From: Metaphire vulgaris
Lineage: Eukaryota; Annelida; Clitellata; Crassiclitellata; Megascolecidae
Length of the DNA: 64,000 nucleotides
Assembly (NCBI GenBank): GCA_018105865.1
Contig: CM030848.1
Span: 2,817,001-2,881,000, forward strand
Direction of reading: 5' to 3'
The notes under the pieces were generated by a model. That model made no database searches. It was given only the letters and a program-made list of their open reading frames with translations, and had not been told where the DNA came from. The translations under genes were made by a program, and so were the position numbers. Within the stretch, counting starts at the first letter, position 1. Each line of letters opens with the position of its first letter. This document shows, in pieces, positions 53,394 to 62,755 of this stretch.

Positions 53394-55547
53394 CTAGGGT
53401 TCCCCCCTCGAGACAGATCTATCCCCGAATTTGGCTGTCTTAGACGGGGGAGGGACAACAAGCTGGACTCGGCGACTTGATCGTAGCTGCGAGCGTCTGT
53501 CAGCTGGAGAGGGTCGGTGCACAAGTGTCGATAAATACTCCGGACAGCACGGGTCGTGTAAAGCTCTGAACGTCAACCAACATCGTTTGAATGCTATCCG
53601 TTCAGGTATCCGGAGCCAGTGAAGGTGGTCTCGTAAAAGCGGCGTGACGTGTTCGTTCCACCTGGCTCCGAATATAAGCCGCGCGGAAACGTTAAGAACT
53701 GATTGAAGACGGTTCAGTAGGCTGTCCGGGAGTCCGAGGAGTAGACTGTTACAGTAATCCACGCGTGTCAGGATGAGAGCGCGCACCAACGTTATCACGT
53801 CCGGTAGTGGAAGATAACGACGAATGGCTTTGATCCTTCTTAGGTGATAGTAGCAGGTACGGATCACATTCGTTACGTGCCCGGTGAACGAGAGCGTGTC
53901 GTCCAGAAGAACACCGAGGAGTCGCAGCTCAATCGTCGGCGCAATGTCGACTCCGTCGATCGTGAACGGATTGTGGCTGATGAGATGACTACGTCTCGGG
54001 GTAGTGACCCAAAGGAACTCTGTCTTTCCAGGATTGAGGGATAGTCGGTTCGCGTCTGTCCATTGCCTGATTGCGGTGATACAGTCTGTTATGCTGGATC
54101 GTAGTCGATCAGCCTCGGATGGGTGGCAGGAGGAAAACACTTGAACATCGTCCGCGTAGGCGTGCGATCCCAGCCCGAATGACTTAATGATTCGGCCGAT
54201 GTCTCCTACATATAAGACGAATAGCAGCGGGCCGAGGACGGACCCTTGCGGAACGCCGCAGAGGACCTGGCGTGGCGCTGACGTGACTCCGTTCCAGCAA
54301 ACCGACTGGACTCGCCCAGCCAAATAGTCCTTGAGCCAGGCTAGAACAGTGCCTTTTACTCCATAAGAGTGTTCCAAGCGGCGAACTAGAATGTCATGGT
54401 CGACAGTGTCGAACGCCGCTGAGAGATCGAGAAGGCAAAGTAGAGACATCTTGCCATTAGAGATCGCGTCGACGATGTCATTGAAGATGTGTAGAACAGC
54501 CGTCTCCGTGGAATGGCCCTTCCGGTATGCTGACTGGTCTTCGGGCATCAGGCCGTTAGCTGTCAGGTACGCGACCAACTGGCCATTCACCACTCTCTCC
54601 AGTAACTTGGAGAGGAAGGGAAGGTTTGCGACTGGGCGGTAGTTGCTGACTTCAGATTGGTCTAGTCCCTGCCTCTTGAGGTGCGGGTAGACGACGGCAC
54701 TCTTCCATGGCAGCGGAAATTCTCCACTGCTTAGAGACTTCGTCAAGACTGTTGCGAGGAAGGGCGCAAGCGTCTCGATGGAGTCTTTGAGGAGCCATGC
54801 AGGTAGTGGATCGGCTGAGCATTGTTTGCTCGGCATTGACCTCACTGTCGCGATTATCTCGGCTGTCGTAGTGGCCGAAAACAGCGAAAGGGAGGACGAA
54901 GAGTATTCCGTAAACTCGGCAGGTCGAGCGTTGGACGTCCTATCCCTGATGGTGTCAATTTTTTCATCCAGGAATTGGTGGATGTCTTCGGCGGAGAAGC
55001 TGGAGGGCGGACGAGGGCCCGAAGCGCGATTTCCGAGCAGATTATCCAAGTGTCTCCATGTCTGTTTGGAGTCTAGTTTGGCCGATTCTAGAGCGCTACG
55101 CCAGTATTGCCTGCCCTTTATTCTCACCAGGCGTCTGCTCTTTTTAAGCGCGGAACGCCAGGCGCAGTGAGCGGCAGGCTCTCGTTCAGTCCCCCTCAGC
55201 CGACGGAATGTCCTCTCGAGGCGCCGTGCCTCTCGTCGTGCTCGTCGGCAATCACCATCGTAAAATGGTCGTTGAGGGCGGAGCCGCACCGACATTTCAG
55301 TCACCGGAACGAGGTCATCGAGGATGCAAGTGATCTCTGTGTGGTAGCGACTCGCCAGTTCGGTTGCGGAGCTGCTCGGGTCCACTGGTTTACACAGTGA
55401 AGACGCTTTGATCTTTGTTATAAATTCTTCGGCGTTGAAGCAGCTCCATCTCCTGCGATTTACTTTCTTATATTCTGGACTTGGGGATACTGTTGGAATC
55501 GTCCAGTGTATCACCTTATGGTCAGACAGTCCGGATTCCGACACCAC
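53394..55547 (-). CDS. LINE reverse transcriptase ORF (717 codons)
   Basis: A long open frame on the minus strand in the order expected of a CR1/L2-type pol. It begins with the end of the APE-type endonuclease (ESGLSDHKVIHWTIPT, the SDH box), then a linker rich in Arg, and then reverse transcriptase blocks: VSNYRPVANLPFLSKLLERV, HSTETAVLHIFNDIVDAIS, LLCLLDLSAAFDTVDHDILV, LCGVPQGSVLGPLLFVLYVG, SHAYADDVQVFSS (YADD intact), LNPGKTEFLWVTTP. A C-terminal region with LHWLRIPERIAFKRCWLTFR follows. The true frame is open upstream of the first ATG; one frame break (about 55800) separates it from the endonuclease start, another (about 53400) cuts the C-terminus. Otherwise no stop codons, so it is recent. 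It lies in the large intron of NTPDase gene B, same orientation as the gene. Confidence 0.95.
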   Translation of the reverse strand: MVSESGLSDHKVIHWTIPTVSPSPEYKKVNRRRWSCFNAEEFITKIKASSLCKPVDPSSSATELASRYHTEITCILDDLVPVTEMSVRLRPQRPFYDGDCRRARREARRLERTFRRLRGTEREPAAHCAWRSALKKSRRLVRIKGRQYWRSALESAKLDSKQTWRHLDNLLGNRASGPRPPSSFSAEDIHQFLDEKIDTIRDRTSNARPAEFTEYSSSSLSLFSATTTAEIIATVRSMPSKQCSADPLPAWLLKDSIETLAPFLATVLTKSLSSGEFPLPWKSAVVYPHLKRQGLDQSEVSNYRPVANLPFLSKLLERVVNGQLVAYLTANGLMPEDQSAYRKGHSTETAVLHIFNDIVDAISNGKMSLLCLLDLSAAFDTVDHDILVRRLEHSYGVKGTVLAWLKDYLAGRVQSVCWNGVTSAPRQVLCGVPQGSVLGPLLFVLYVGDIGRIIKSFGLGSHAYADDVQVFSSCHPSEADRLRSSITDCITAIRQWTDANRLSLNPGKTEFLWVTTPRRSHLISHNPFTIDGVDIAPTIELRLLGVLLDDTLSFTGHVTNVIRTCYYHLRRIKAIRRYLPLPDVITLVRALILTRVDYCNSLLLGLPDSLLNRLQSVLNVSARLIFGARWNEHVTPLLRDHLHWLRIPERIAFKRCWLTFRALHDPCCPEYLSTLVHRPSPADRRSQLRSSRRVQLVVPPPSKTAKFGDRSVSRGEP

Positions 55548-55782
55548 TACGTCCTCTGGGGTTTCGTCGGCAGATGTCAGTACGACATCAAGCAGACCGC
55601 CATAATTGTGAGTCGGCTCACTGACGATTTGGCGCAGCTTGTGGACGTCAATAAGTTGAGTAAACTTCTGACTGTCCGCGTCAGCCGGTCGCTCAAGGTG
55701 AATGTTTATGTCGCCTGCTACCAGTGTTTCACAGTTGAAGGTGGCGAGTGCTTCCAGAAGGGCGGAAAACTCGTTAAAGAAT

Positions 55783-56454
55783 TTATCGCTGACTCTGCGA
55801 GCCGGGACGATAGATGGCCACCAGTAATATTGGCTTTAAACCTCCACTTACACGGCAGCACAAGTGTTCGAACGTCTCCGGCTTGATTTTAGTGTCGACC
55901 TTGGCAATGTTGATGCCTGGCTTTGAGACCAGAGCGATGCCACCATGGTTGACGAAATGAGCGTTGTCCAGTCGAGTGTTCGTCGGTATGGCACGGGCTG
56001 CCTCGATCACATTCAGCCCCATGTTACTGAGCCTCTTGATGGCTACGCTGTCGGCGTCCTCATGCCAGGTCTCTGTGAGAATCAGAAGGTTTAGTCGATG
56101 CTCCTCGAAAAGGTCGGGAACATTTTCGGTCTTGTTGTTAACCGACCGGATGTTTAGTAGGCCAGCTCTGAGCGGCCTTCCTGGACGATTGCTTTGGCGC
56201 TGGAGTCTTGGATACACCAGCCCAGGTCGTGGAGGATCCTGCGAGGTTGGAGTGGTGGTACGAGGGCTTCGGAGAGACCTTCTGATTGGAATAGGTCTTT
56301 GGCGCCGGTGACCAGCCCTGCAGCCGCGGGCACGTCTAGCAGGCCGTGTGTAAGGGAGGTGATCGATCCAACGTCGTAGTCTGGCGGACAGTCGCGTAGT
56401 AACGTCGGATCTGAGTCTAAGAAGCTCCTCTCGCGTGTATGTAGGAGCCCCCAT
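55783..56454 (-). CDS. LINE endonuclease N-terminal ORF (223 codons)
   Basis: Starts MGAPTYTREELLRLR, followed by a basic linker, and then the APE-type endonuclease: LLNIRSVNNKTE, LNLLILTETWHEDADSV (catalytic E in TETW), NHGGIALVSKPGI, ILLVAIYRPGS. It stops at 55783 because of a single-base frame shift after the YRPGS block. In the other frame the endonuclease continues with AGDINIHLE and so reaches the next ORF. Together with 53394-55547 it is one broken pol gene. Confidence 0.93.
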   Translation of the reverse strand: MGAPTYTREELLRLRSDVTTRLSARLRRWIDHLPYTRPARRARGCRAGHRRQRPIPIRRSLRSPRTTTPTSQDPPRPGLVYPRLQRQSNRPGRPLRAGLLNIRSVNNKTENVPDLFEEHRLNLLILTETWHEDADSVAIKRLSNMGLNVIEAARAIPTNTRLDNAHFVNHGGIALVSKPGINIAKVDTKIKPETFEHLCCRVSGGLKPILLVAIYRPGSQSQR

Positions 56455-56539
56455 GGCCCCGTCGTCCGGTGAGACGAGCGGGAGGAGTGAAACGTCGAGT
56501 GGATCAAGAAGTTGAGCTAGATAAGTTCCTCCGGCGACG

Positions 56540-57035
56540 GTCGATTGGCGCCGAACAGTCGACGACGGTCTGGCGCAGACTGAGGCGCCTCAGACGACTA
56601 GCTATCGAACTAATGACAGCGCTTCTGTCAGCTTGTCAGTCACCATCCCAGAAGATAATCCAGATAGAGTCCACAAAAGTACGAGCCGCTGTTAAAGGTA
56701 CTCGAACAGCGAATGAAGAAATGAGTCGCGGTCACTTTGATTATGACGAACGACGCGCAAGGAACAGTCAACAACAGTTTCGCGGAGACTGAAGCGCCTC
56801 CAGCGACTGACATACAAACTGATGGCAGCGCACCTGTCAGTCTGTAGGTCACCGTTTCAAACGAAAATCCGGGCGAAGTCCGCTAGGTAACACACCACGG
56901 ATACGCTCGTTATGTACACAGACCGCAAAGGAGGATGCTAACCACAAGTCAACTTAAAATTTGGACGAACGACGCACGAGAAACGAGAAACTTTCAGCAG
57001 GTACAGTGCCTGCGGGCAGCTGGTGAAGCGCCCCT
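56540..57035 (-). repeat. Tandem 5' units of the LINE (period about 215 bp)
   Basis: GACTGARGCGCCTCMGACGACT recurs at 56577 and 56790. GACGAACGACGC recurs at 56745 and 56964. GCGC.TSTCAGTCTG(T).GTCACC recurs at 56625 and 56832. Two near-complete units and a third partial unit lie just upstream of the pol start on the minus strand, like promoter monomers of some LINEs. Confidence 0.75.
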
Positions 57036-57204
57036 ACCGAAAAGTATGTCATGGTGATATGCAATAATTTGGTGAGGATGCTGATAATATCGAGTCAAAT
57101 CAAGATACTGCAGAAACGGAAGACATGTCAGGTTAAGCACCAGAACCAAAAAGGAGGAAGATATAGCAAATTGCCAACGAAAGAAAGTCGTCAAGAAAAA
57201 TCTG

Positions 57205-58705
57205 AGTCATCTGACCTCTGACCCTTCAGTGTGGAATTCACAAGAAACCGCTGCATTTCTGCAGAGATATGATTCCAGCACATATTTCTGATACGTCTTA
57301 GACGATGAGGTCCATGATATTATAGCTGCAATGACAAATTCATGTGCCTTTCAGAAAGGTAAACCTACATTCTCAGTGTCCTCCGAGGAAATCCGTGCTG
57401 ACTTGGCCATTCTGTTATTGCCTGGATACGGCAACGTACCAGCTAGACGCATGGGGGGGGGCAGCAATGATGTTCACTATTATTTCACAAGTCTGCTGTG
57501 ACTTCAGTCTGACATGACTGACATGTCAGCAAATTTGAGGAGATTCTTCGCTACTTACGCTTCGCTGACAATCAAACCCTTGAAGCTGCTGACAAAATGG
57601 CAAAGATTGGACCGTTTTATGATGTGATGATGTAACGATTCTTTCGATTTTGGCCTGCATAGCAGGATACTGATGTCGATGAATCCATGGTTCTATACTT
57701 TGGCAAGCATTCTGCCAAACAGTAAAAGGCAGGCCAATAAGATTTAGATTCAAAGTTTGGTGTCTAAATACGAGACATGGACACCTCATACACTATCAAG
57801 GAGGAGGAACACAGGTTGACCCACAATTTGAATAGGGGGATCAGTGGTTCTCGATCTAATCAGCTAACTTCCTCCACGCAATTACGACTTGTATATTGAC
57901 AATTAATTTCTTTACTTCGTTAAAACTATCGCAGAAGCTGAAGAATGATGGCATTGTCTTCACTGGTACAATTCGTGCAAATCGAGTCGAAAAGGCACCA
58001 CTGAAAACAGTTGACAAAATGGAGAATGAACAACGGGGTTCATATGGCTTTTGTACCGATCGGAACAGTTGGATAGTAGTTGTCAGGTGAAATGACAACA
58101 GTGCTGTGACTGTGCATCCAAATCGGTGGTGGTGAACCATATAACCTATAGGTAAAGCGCTGGTCTGCTGCCAAGAAACAACAAACTATGATTGATCAGC
58201 CACATCTCATCAAAACATATAGTCATGACATGGGTGGAACGGGCCAGATGGATCACAATATCAAGCAATACAGGATAGGATTCAAGTGTAAAAATGGCGG
58301 TGGCCATTGTCCGCATTTATGCCCGATGTAGTTGTTCAAAATGCACGGCAAATGTAGAGAAAGACTCACAAGAAATTCATTGGGAACAAGAGTGGTGCTT
58401 GATTGCTCGTGCGTTGATTTTTTATCCGTGCGCCTCTTACTCTTCTAGAGTTTCGGTGATCCTTTGTCAGAACATACATTATTATGGCGACCGAATCCTA
58501 AACGTCCGGTTGGTCGTACTCAAAGCTTGAATGTCCGTGTTCCAAACGATGCTCGGTTTGATGGTCGGCACCACTACATCGAACCAATCCAGACACAGCG
58601 TCGATGTGCCCAGTGTGGACAGAATGCCAAAACGGTGTGCCGCAAATGTGATGTTGCAGTGTGTAGAAGCCAGAAAATCACTCATGCATGCTCTTTGTGG
58701 ACCAT
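57205..58705 (+). pseudogene. piggyBac-type transposase, decayed
   Basis: Across several plus-strand frames: SSEEIRADLAILLLPGYGNV PARRM (early conserved block); a DESMV-like box and FKVWCLNTRHGHLIHYQGGG; then NFFTSLKLSQKLKNDGIVFT GTIRANRVEKAPLK and GSYGFCTDRNSWIVVVRWND, the most conserved piggyBac stretch; GGTGRMDHNI-like sequence; and a C-terminal cysteine-rich zinc finger RRCAQCGQNAKTVCRKCDVA VC. At least four frame shifts or stops. It lies upstream of the LINE 5' end and is interrupted at its 3' end by another LINE tail. Confidence 0.85.
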
Positions 58706-59130
58706 TTAGAACAAAGAATTGTTTTTAAGACTGGTGTCCTTGTTTTTAAAATTCTGCAGTCTGGCCAACCTCAATATTTAAAATCTATGATAAACCATCC
58801 AAAACATTATCATTCAACAAGATTTGCTGATTCATTGTTAAATGTACCTAGAACAAACACTGAAATTGGTAAGAGAGCTTTTTCTATTTCTGGGCCAAAA
58901 ATCTGGAACTCTCTCCCTCTGGTTGTCAGATCTTCCAATAAACTGAGCATTTTCAGATCTAGGCTTAAAACACATCTCTTCCAACTAGCATTTCCTCCAT
59001 AGTCTGTCTTGCTGTTTCCCTCTGACTGATCTCTGGAATGACCTGGTCTTTTGCGGATGGATTTGAAGTACCATCGATTGATACCCTTGAGTATTAGAAA
59101 TGGTGCTATAGAAGTGCATAATTATTATTA
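58706..59130 (+). mobile_element. LINE 3' fragment (family of 15.8-16.1 kb)
   Basis: Encodes KRAFSISGPKIWNSLPLVVR and FRSRLKTHLFQLAFPP, then UTR ending GCTATAGAAGTGCATAATTA and (ATT)n. The 5' junction falls in the piggyBac C-terminus. Confidence 0.92.
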
Positions 59131-59346
59131 TTTATTATGTACAAAACATGAAACCACTTTTCGTGATGAAAAATAAATTATGTAGTAATGGATTAAGTCT
59201 TTCGACATATGTTTTTGGATGCCAAGTATCTTGCGACATCCTGGTCTCGGCTTAACGCCTTTCCTTTTTCTAACGCCTTCCATTCACAATCGGGACACAG
59301 AAACCACATACTACATTGAAATGCAGCAGTGGATCAAAAGTCTTAC

Positions 59347-59604
59347 CTTTCAAAAGGCATGGATCACGGACTCTGCGCCGCCGAATTCCAGTGGGAGTAG
59401 AGCTCTCGTAAATTTTCGTTCTCGTCCATCTATCCACTTCCTGTTGTCCATAAATTAGATAGCTGTGGACGTATATATTGTAAGTTTCACTGCCTATATT
59501 CACCGGATATTTGTTGGCAAGAATATTTCCTTCAGGGACGAAGGCAATTTGAGTGGACGCACCGCCCAATTCTAGGATTCCACTTGTTTTTACTCTCACA
59601 CCGC
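59347..59604 (-). CDS. NTPDase gene B, ACR4 exon
   Basis: 258 bp on the minus strand, acceptor TTTATTTAG| and donor AAAG|GTAAGA; phase 1 in and out. It encodes GVRVKTSGILELGGASTQIA FVPEGNI, then YNIYVHSYLIYGQQEVDRWT and RDPCLLKG. ACR4 (LGGASTQIAFVP) is identical to gene A. Same phases as gene A (28182-27922) and one codon shorter. Exons for ACR1-3 of gene B are not seen between here and the right edge and should lie beyond 64000. Confidence 0.92.
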
Positions 59605-60074
59605 CTAAATAAAAGTGATATAGACACTATCACTTAAACTAGTCAGCAGTGAAAATGTTGCTGACTTTAAAAGGACACTATCCATAGTATTTTCATGTCC
59701 TGAACAGGAATATGGCCATGAAAATTATTTATTGGCTTTCGTTTTGAAGATATTTCATACAGCTTATTTTCTATGTTGCATCATGTAAACGTATCCAGTA
59801 GGATTGTAACAAGATGCTAAATGAGCCTTAAATGTGATGCAATATTACATCACATTGAATAATACCATCATACACACATCAGGAGGAGTTTATTGCGTCA
59901 TTTTCTGGTGCAATGCAGTACTACTGTCAGGTGTCTGTTGAAGTAAATTTGCGTCAGTAGCGTACTATATAAGGGCCAGTCAGAAACGTTGGGCATTTAA
60001 AATATTTCAAACTTCGTGGATATATAAGTAGTGATAGGCTACTAGCGGTACCAGACGGTACCAAGTGCTGCGGT

Positions 60075-60400
60075 TAAGGAGTGTAATGTAATGTCATGTA
60101 ACAAAATATTTGTATAGCGCCTCTTCTGAGGAATCACACAGAAGCGCTCCCGCTGCAATTACTACATATTCACAAAGAGATAAGTTTTAAGTGTTTCAAA
60201 AAGAGGGTCTTAGAATTGGGAGTTGCTAAGCCACGCATATTCGCGTCAAGCGCATTCCGTAGGATAGGGCCAACTGATTCAAGACCTCGTTTCAGGAACA
60301 AGGAGGTTTCTGCTTGGGGCACACTGAGATGACCATGGGTTGTGGACCGAAGACATTGCCGACCAGGAATAGAGCTAAGAGGATGGAATAGCTCTGAAAG
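60075..60400 (-). mobile_element. LINE 3' fragment, minus strand
   Basis: (AATGT)n then TTTGTATAGCGCCTCTTCTG. The body reads AGAGATAAGTTTTAAGTGTT and further GGTCTTAGAATTGGGAG; in minus orientation it gives the usual ...LKTYLFVN-like end. A decayed LINE end. Confidence 0.7.
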
Positions 60401-60404
60401 GCAA

Positions 60405-60760
60405 GAGTGGTACCAAGTTGTACTAACAGAGTAGTGAGAGCGGTACCAAGCGGTACAGCGGTATCCGCTGGGAAGAGGAAGCGTTACCAGCGGCAGATTA
60501 GAAGTGGTACCGGAGGTGCATATGAGAGTTAGCGGTACCAGAAGGGCGAAATAGGTTGGTACCAGCAGTGGTACCAGTCGATGAAGATTAAGTGGTACCA
60601 GCGGTACAGGGAAATAAGAAGGTTGGTACCAAGAGAGGTAAAGAGGTACCCAGAGTTAGGCAGATTGGTGCCAAGGCAGAAAGAGAAGTTGTACTGGAGA
60701 TAGAACGGTGCCAGATATATAAGAAGTGCCACAGAAGGTAAGGTACCAGGAAGTCAAGAA
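60405..60760. repeat. GGTACC-rich degenerate repeat tract
   Basis: GGTACC or GGTACM recurs about every 15-40 bp (for example 60410, 60441, 60508, 60534, 60557, 60569, 60591, 60624, 60743), with context AGCGGTACCAG(A/C). Two more lie at 60046 and 60056. No coding frame; unit length is irregular. Confidence 0.7.
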
Positions 60761-60895
60761 GAGCCTGAGGTGTATCTGTAGAAATCCTAAGCCAAAAAGC
60801 CCCTGGTCGGAAGACCACGCGTCTTAATGAAGTGTAGAGTGAGTCAGACGGAGTGTCATACAGACAGACTGATAACTGACGAACGGGCCTGTGTA

Positions 60896-61480
60896 GCATA
60901 TTATAATGACTCCCATATAATAATAACTCCCCCCATCATTATTATATATATATAATAAAGATTTCCCCTCATTATTATATATATAATAATAACTCTCTCT
61001 ATATTATAATAACTCCCCAGAAGAAGTAGGCCTAAAAATTGAAAAATAACCCCAATTTATAAAAATGTCTCTAAAATGATTATATAAAATTATAGACCCA
61101 TTTCCAATCTCCCAGTTTTCCTAAAATTCCTGAAAGGGCAATGCTTACCAGAATGTTAAACTACTTAGATGCATTTAATATGCCATCCACTGATCAATAT
61201 GGTTTCAGTCCTATTTTTCCACTTAAATGCCAATAATGAATTTAATTGATACCAAAACAACAAATTTTTAATCCCACAAGCACACTATTGGAACAATCCT
61301 CGATATAAAAAAGCTTTTGGTGCTCTAGGCCATGGTACCTCAGCTGGCTTCTGAAAAACTAAGGGAGTTATTATAATATACAGAGAGTTATTATATATAT
61401 ATAAATGATGGGGGAATCATTATTATATATTTATAATAATGAGGGGGAGTTATTATTATATGGGAGTCATTATAATATGC
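60896..61480. mobile_element. Element with ~115-bp inverted repeats enclosing an RT fragment
   Basis: The left GCATATTATAATGACTCCCA TATAATAATAACTCC... to about 61015 is an imperfect inverted copy of 61366-61480, which ends ...TATGGGAGTCATTATAATATGC. Enclosed is 61085-61370, encoding reverse-transcriptase-like residues (RPISNLPVFLKF ... TRMLNYLDAFNMPSTDQYGF ... IGTILDIKKAFGAL) in broken plus frames. 585 bp in all. Confidence 0.75.
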
Positions 61481-61539
61481 GATACCGGGCCCAGCCACCC
61501 TGGAAGAGTAGTCGCGAGCAAGCCCGGCCGGCGGTTCGC

Positions 61540-61790
61540 CACACTGCCACCCATTCACATTAAACTAGCTTGATGAAGAACTTCGTAAAGGCCATGGACC
61601 GGACTTCGCCAGCTTTCCGATACGTGTACGAAAAAGTCCGTCGACTTACCGAGGCAAAGATTAAAGGGGGAGTTTTGTGGGCCCTCAGATTATAGGGCTC
61701 TTCAAATATGACCAGTTCATTGAATGCTTTTCACATTGTGTCTATACACTTTATCGGTAATATTAAGACAAAAAACTGCAAGGAAATGCA
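61540..61790 (+). pseudogene. Fragment of a transposon-associated conserved protein
   Basis: Plus frames read PPIHIKL, then LMKNFVKAMDRTSPAFRYVY EKVRRLTEAKIKGG, and after a shift FVGPQIIGLFKYDQFIECF. From memory this matches a family of uncharacterised proteins common in invertebrate genomes ('LPPLHIKLGLMK.FVKA.D ... KIKEGIFVGPQIR.L'), usually seen as transposon-borne. Frame broken. Confidence 0.55.
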
Positions 61791-61854
61791 TTAGTAGTGT
61801 GGCGAAATTATTATAATAGCTAAGGTAGATGAGTCTGAGATAAGATATTGAGAT

Positions 61855-61955
61855 ATAGTGAGGTAGTGCCTGAGATAGCAGAGACAGAGGTAGTGCCTGA
61901 GATAGCAGAGACAGGGGTAGTGCCTGAGATAGGAGATAGCAAGGAAGTACCTGAA
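61855..61955. repeat. ~30-bp minisatellite, three to four units
   Basis: AGGTAGTGCCTGAGATAGCA GAGACAG repeated; a diverged pair (GGTAGTACCTGAGATAGGAG, GGTAGTACCTGAGACAGA) lies at 62409-62455 on the other side of the (TAG)n run. Confidence 0.85.
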
Positions 61956-61958
61956 GTA

Positions 61959-62123
<165 letters not shown>

Positions 62124-62224
62124 ACTTCTTTAGCGTTATTGTAGTAGTACATCAGCACCAGTCAATGGTCGCTTCAGTAAATAATCGCAGTCGTGATCTT
62201 GTCCGTGGTGAATCGAGATTGTAA

Positions 62225-62400
62225 TCCAAAGGTCAATCCGTACTTCCATATTCCAGGTTAAGGCGGATATGCAGTCTGGAATATATGTGTTTTAAGTCTA
62301 GACCTGAAGGTAGTAAGACAATCAGTGTGGCGGACCTGTACCGGCAGAGAATTTAAAAGTCTGGGTCCGCCACAGAAAAAGCACGTTTTCCAGTAGTGGT
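62225..62400 (-). mobile_element. LINE 3' fragment, minus strand
   Basis: AAGGCGGATATGCAGTCTGG followed by TGTTTTAAGTCTAGACCTGA AGGTAG and GAGAATTTAAAAGTCTGGGTCCGCCAC. On the minus strand this gives the usual LINE C-terminal layout (..DPDF+.LP...F+SRLKTY). Confidence 0.55.
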
Positions 62401-62755
62401 TTTATCTCAGGTAGTACCTGAGATAGGAGAGATCGAGGTAGTACCTGAGACAGAAGAAGAAGGCCCAGATTGATTGACAACTCTATGGTAGTTGTGCGCG
62501 CACGGGAGAAATTTTTCTTCGATAAAAGCGTTTTATTCCAGTTCCAGGGCGTTTCTGTGGACGGAAGGGTGTCGGGACAAGGATAAGTATTGATTCTTTT
62601 ATTGATGCAATTCTGATTGTGTTTTTGCGTAGCTTTGTTCGTGTAGAAGACTTAGTATTGCTACTGAGCGATATTGAAGGAGCGACGATCACGCTGCGAT
62701 ACTTGATTAAAATTTTCCCTACTCTTATACAGTTAGAGAATATTACAATTTACAA

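Noticed and set aside
53844..55605. Plus-strand ORFs opposite the LINE
   Set aside because: Shadows of the minus-strand endonuclease/reverse transcriptase, which has all expected motifs.
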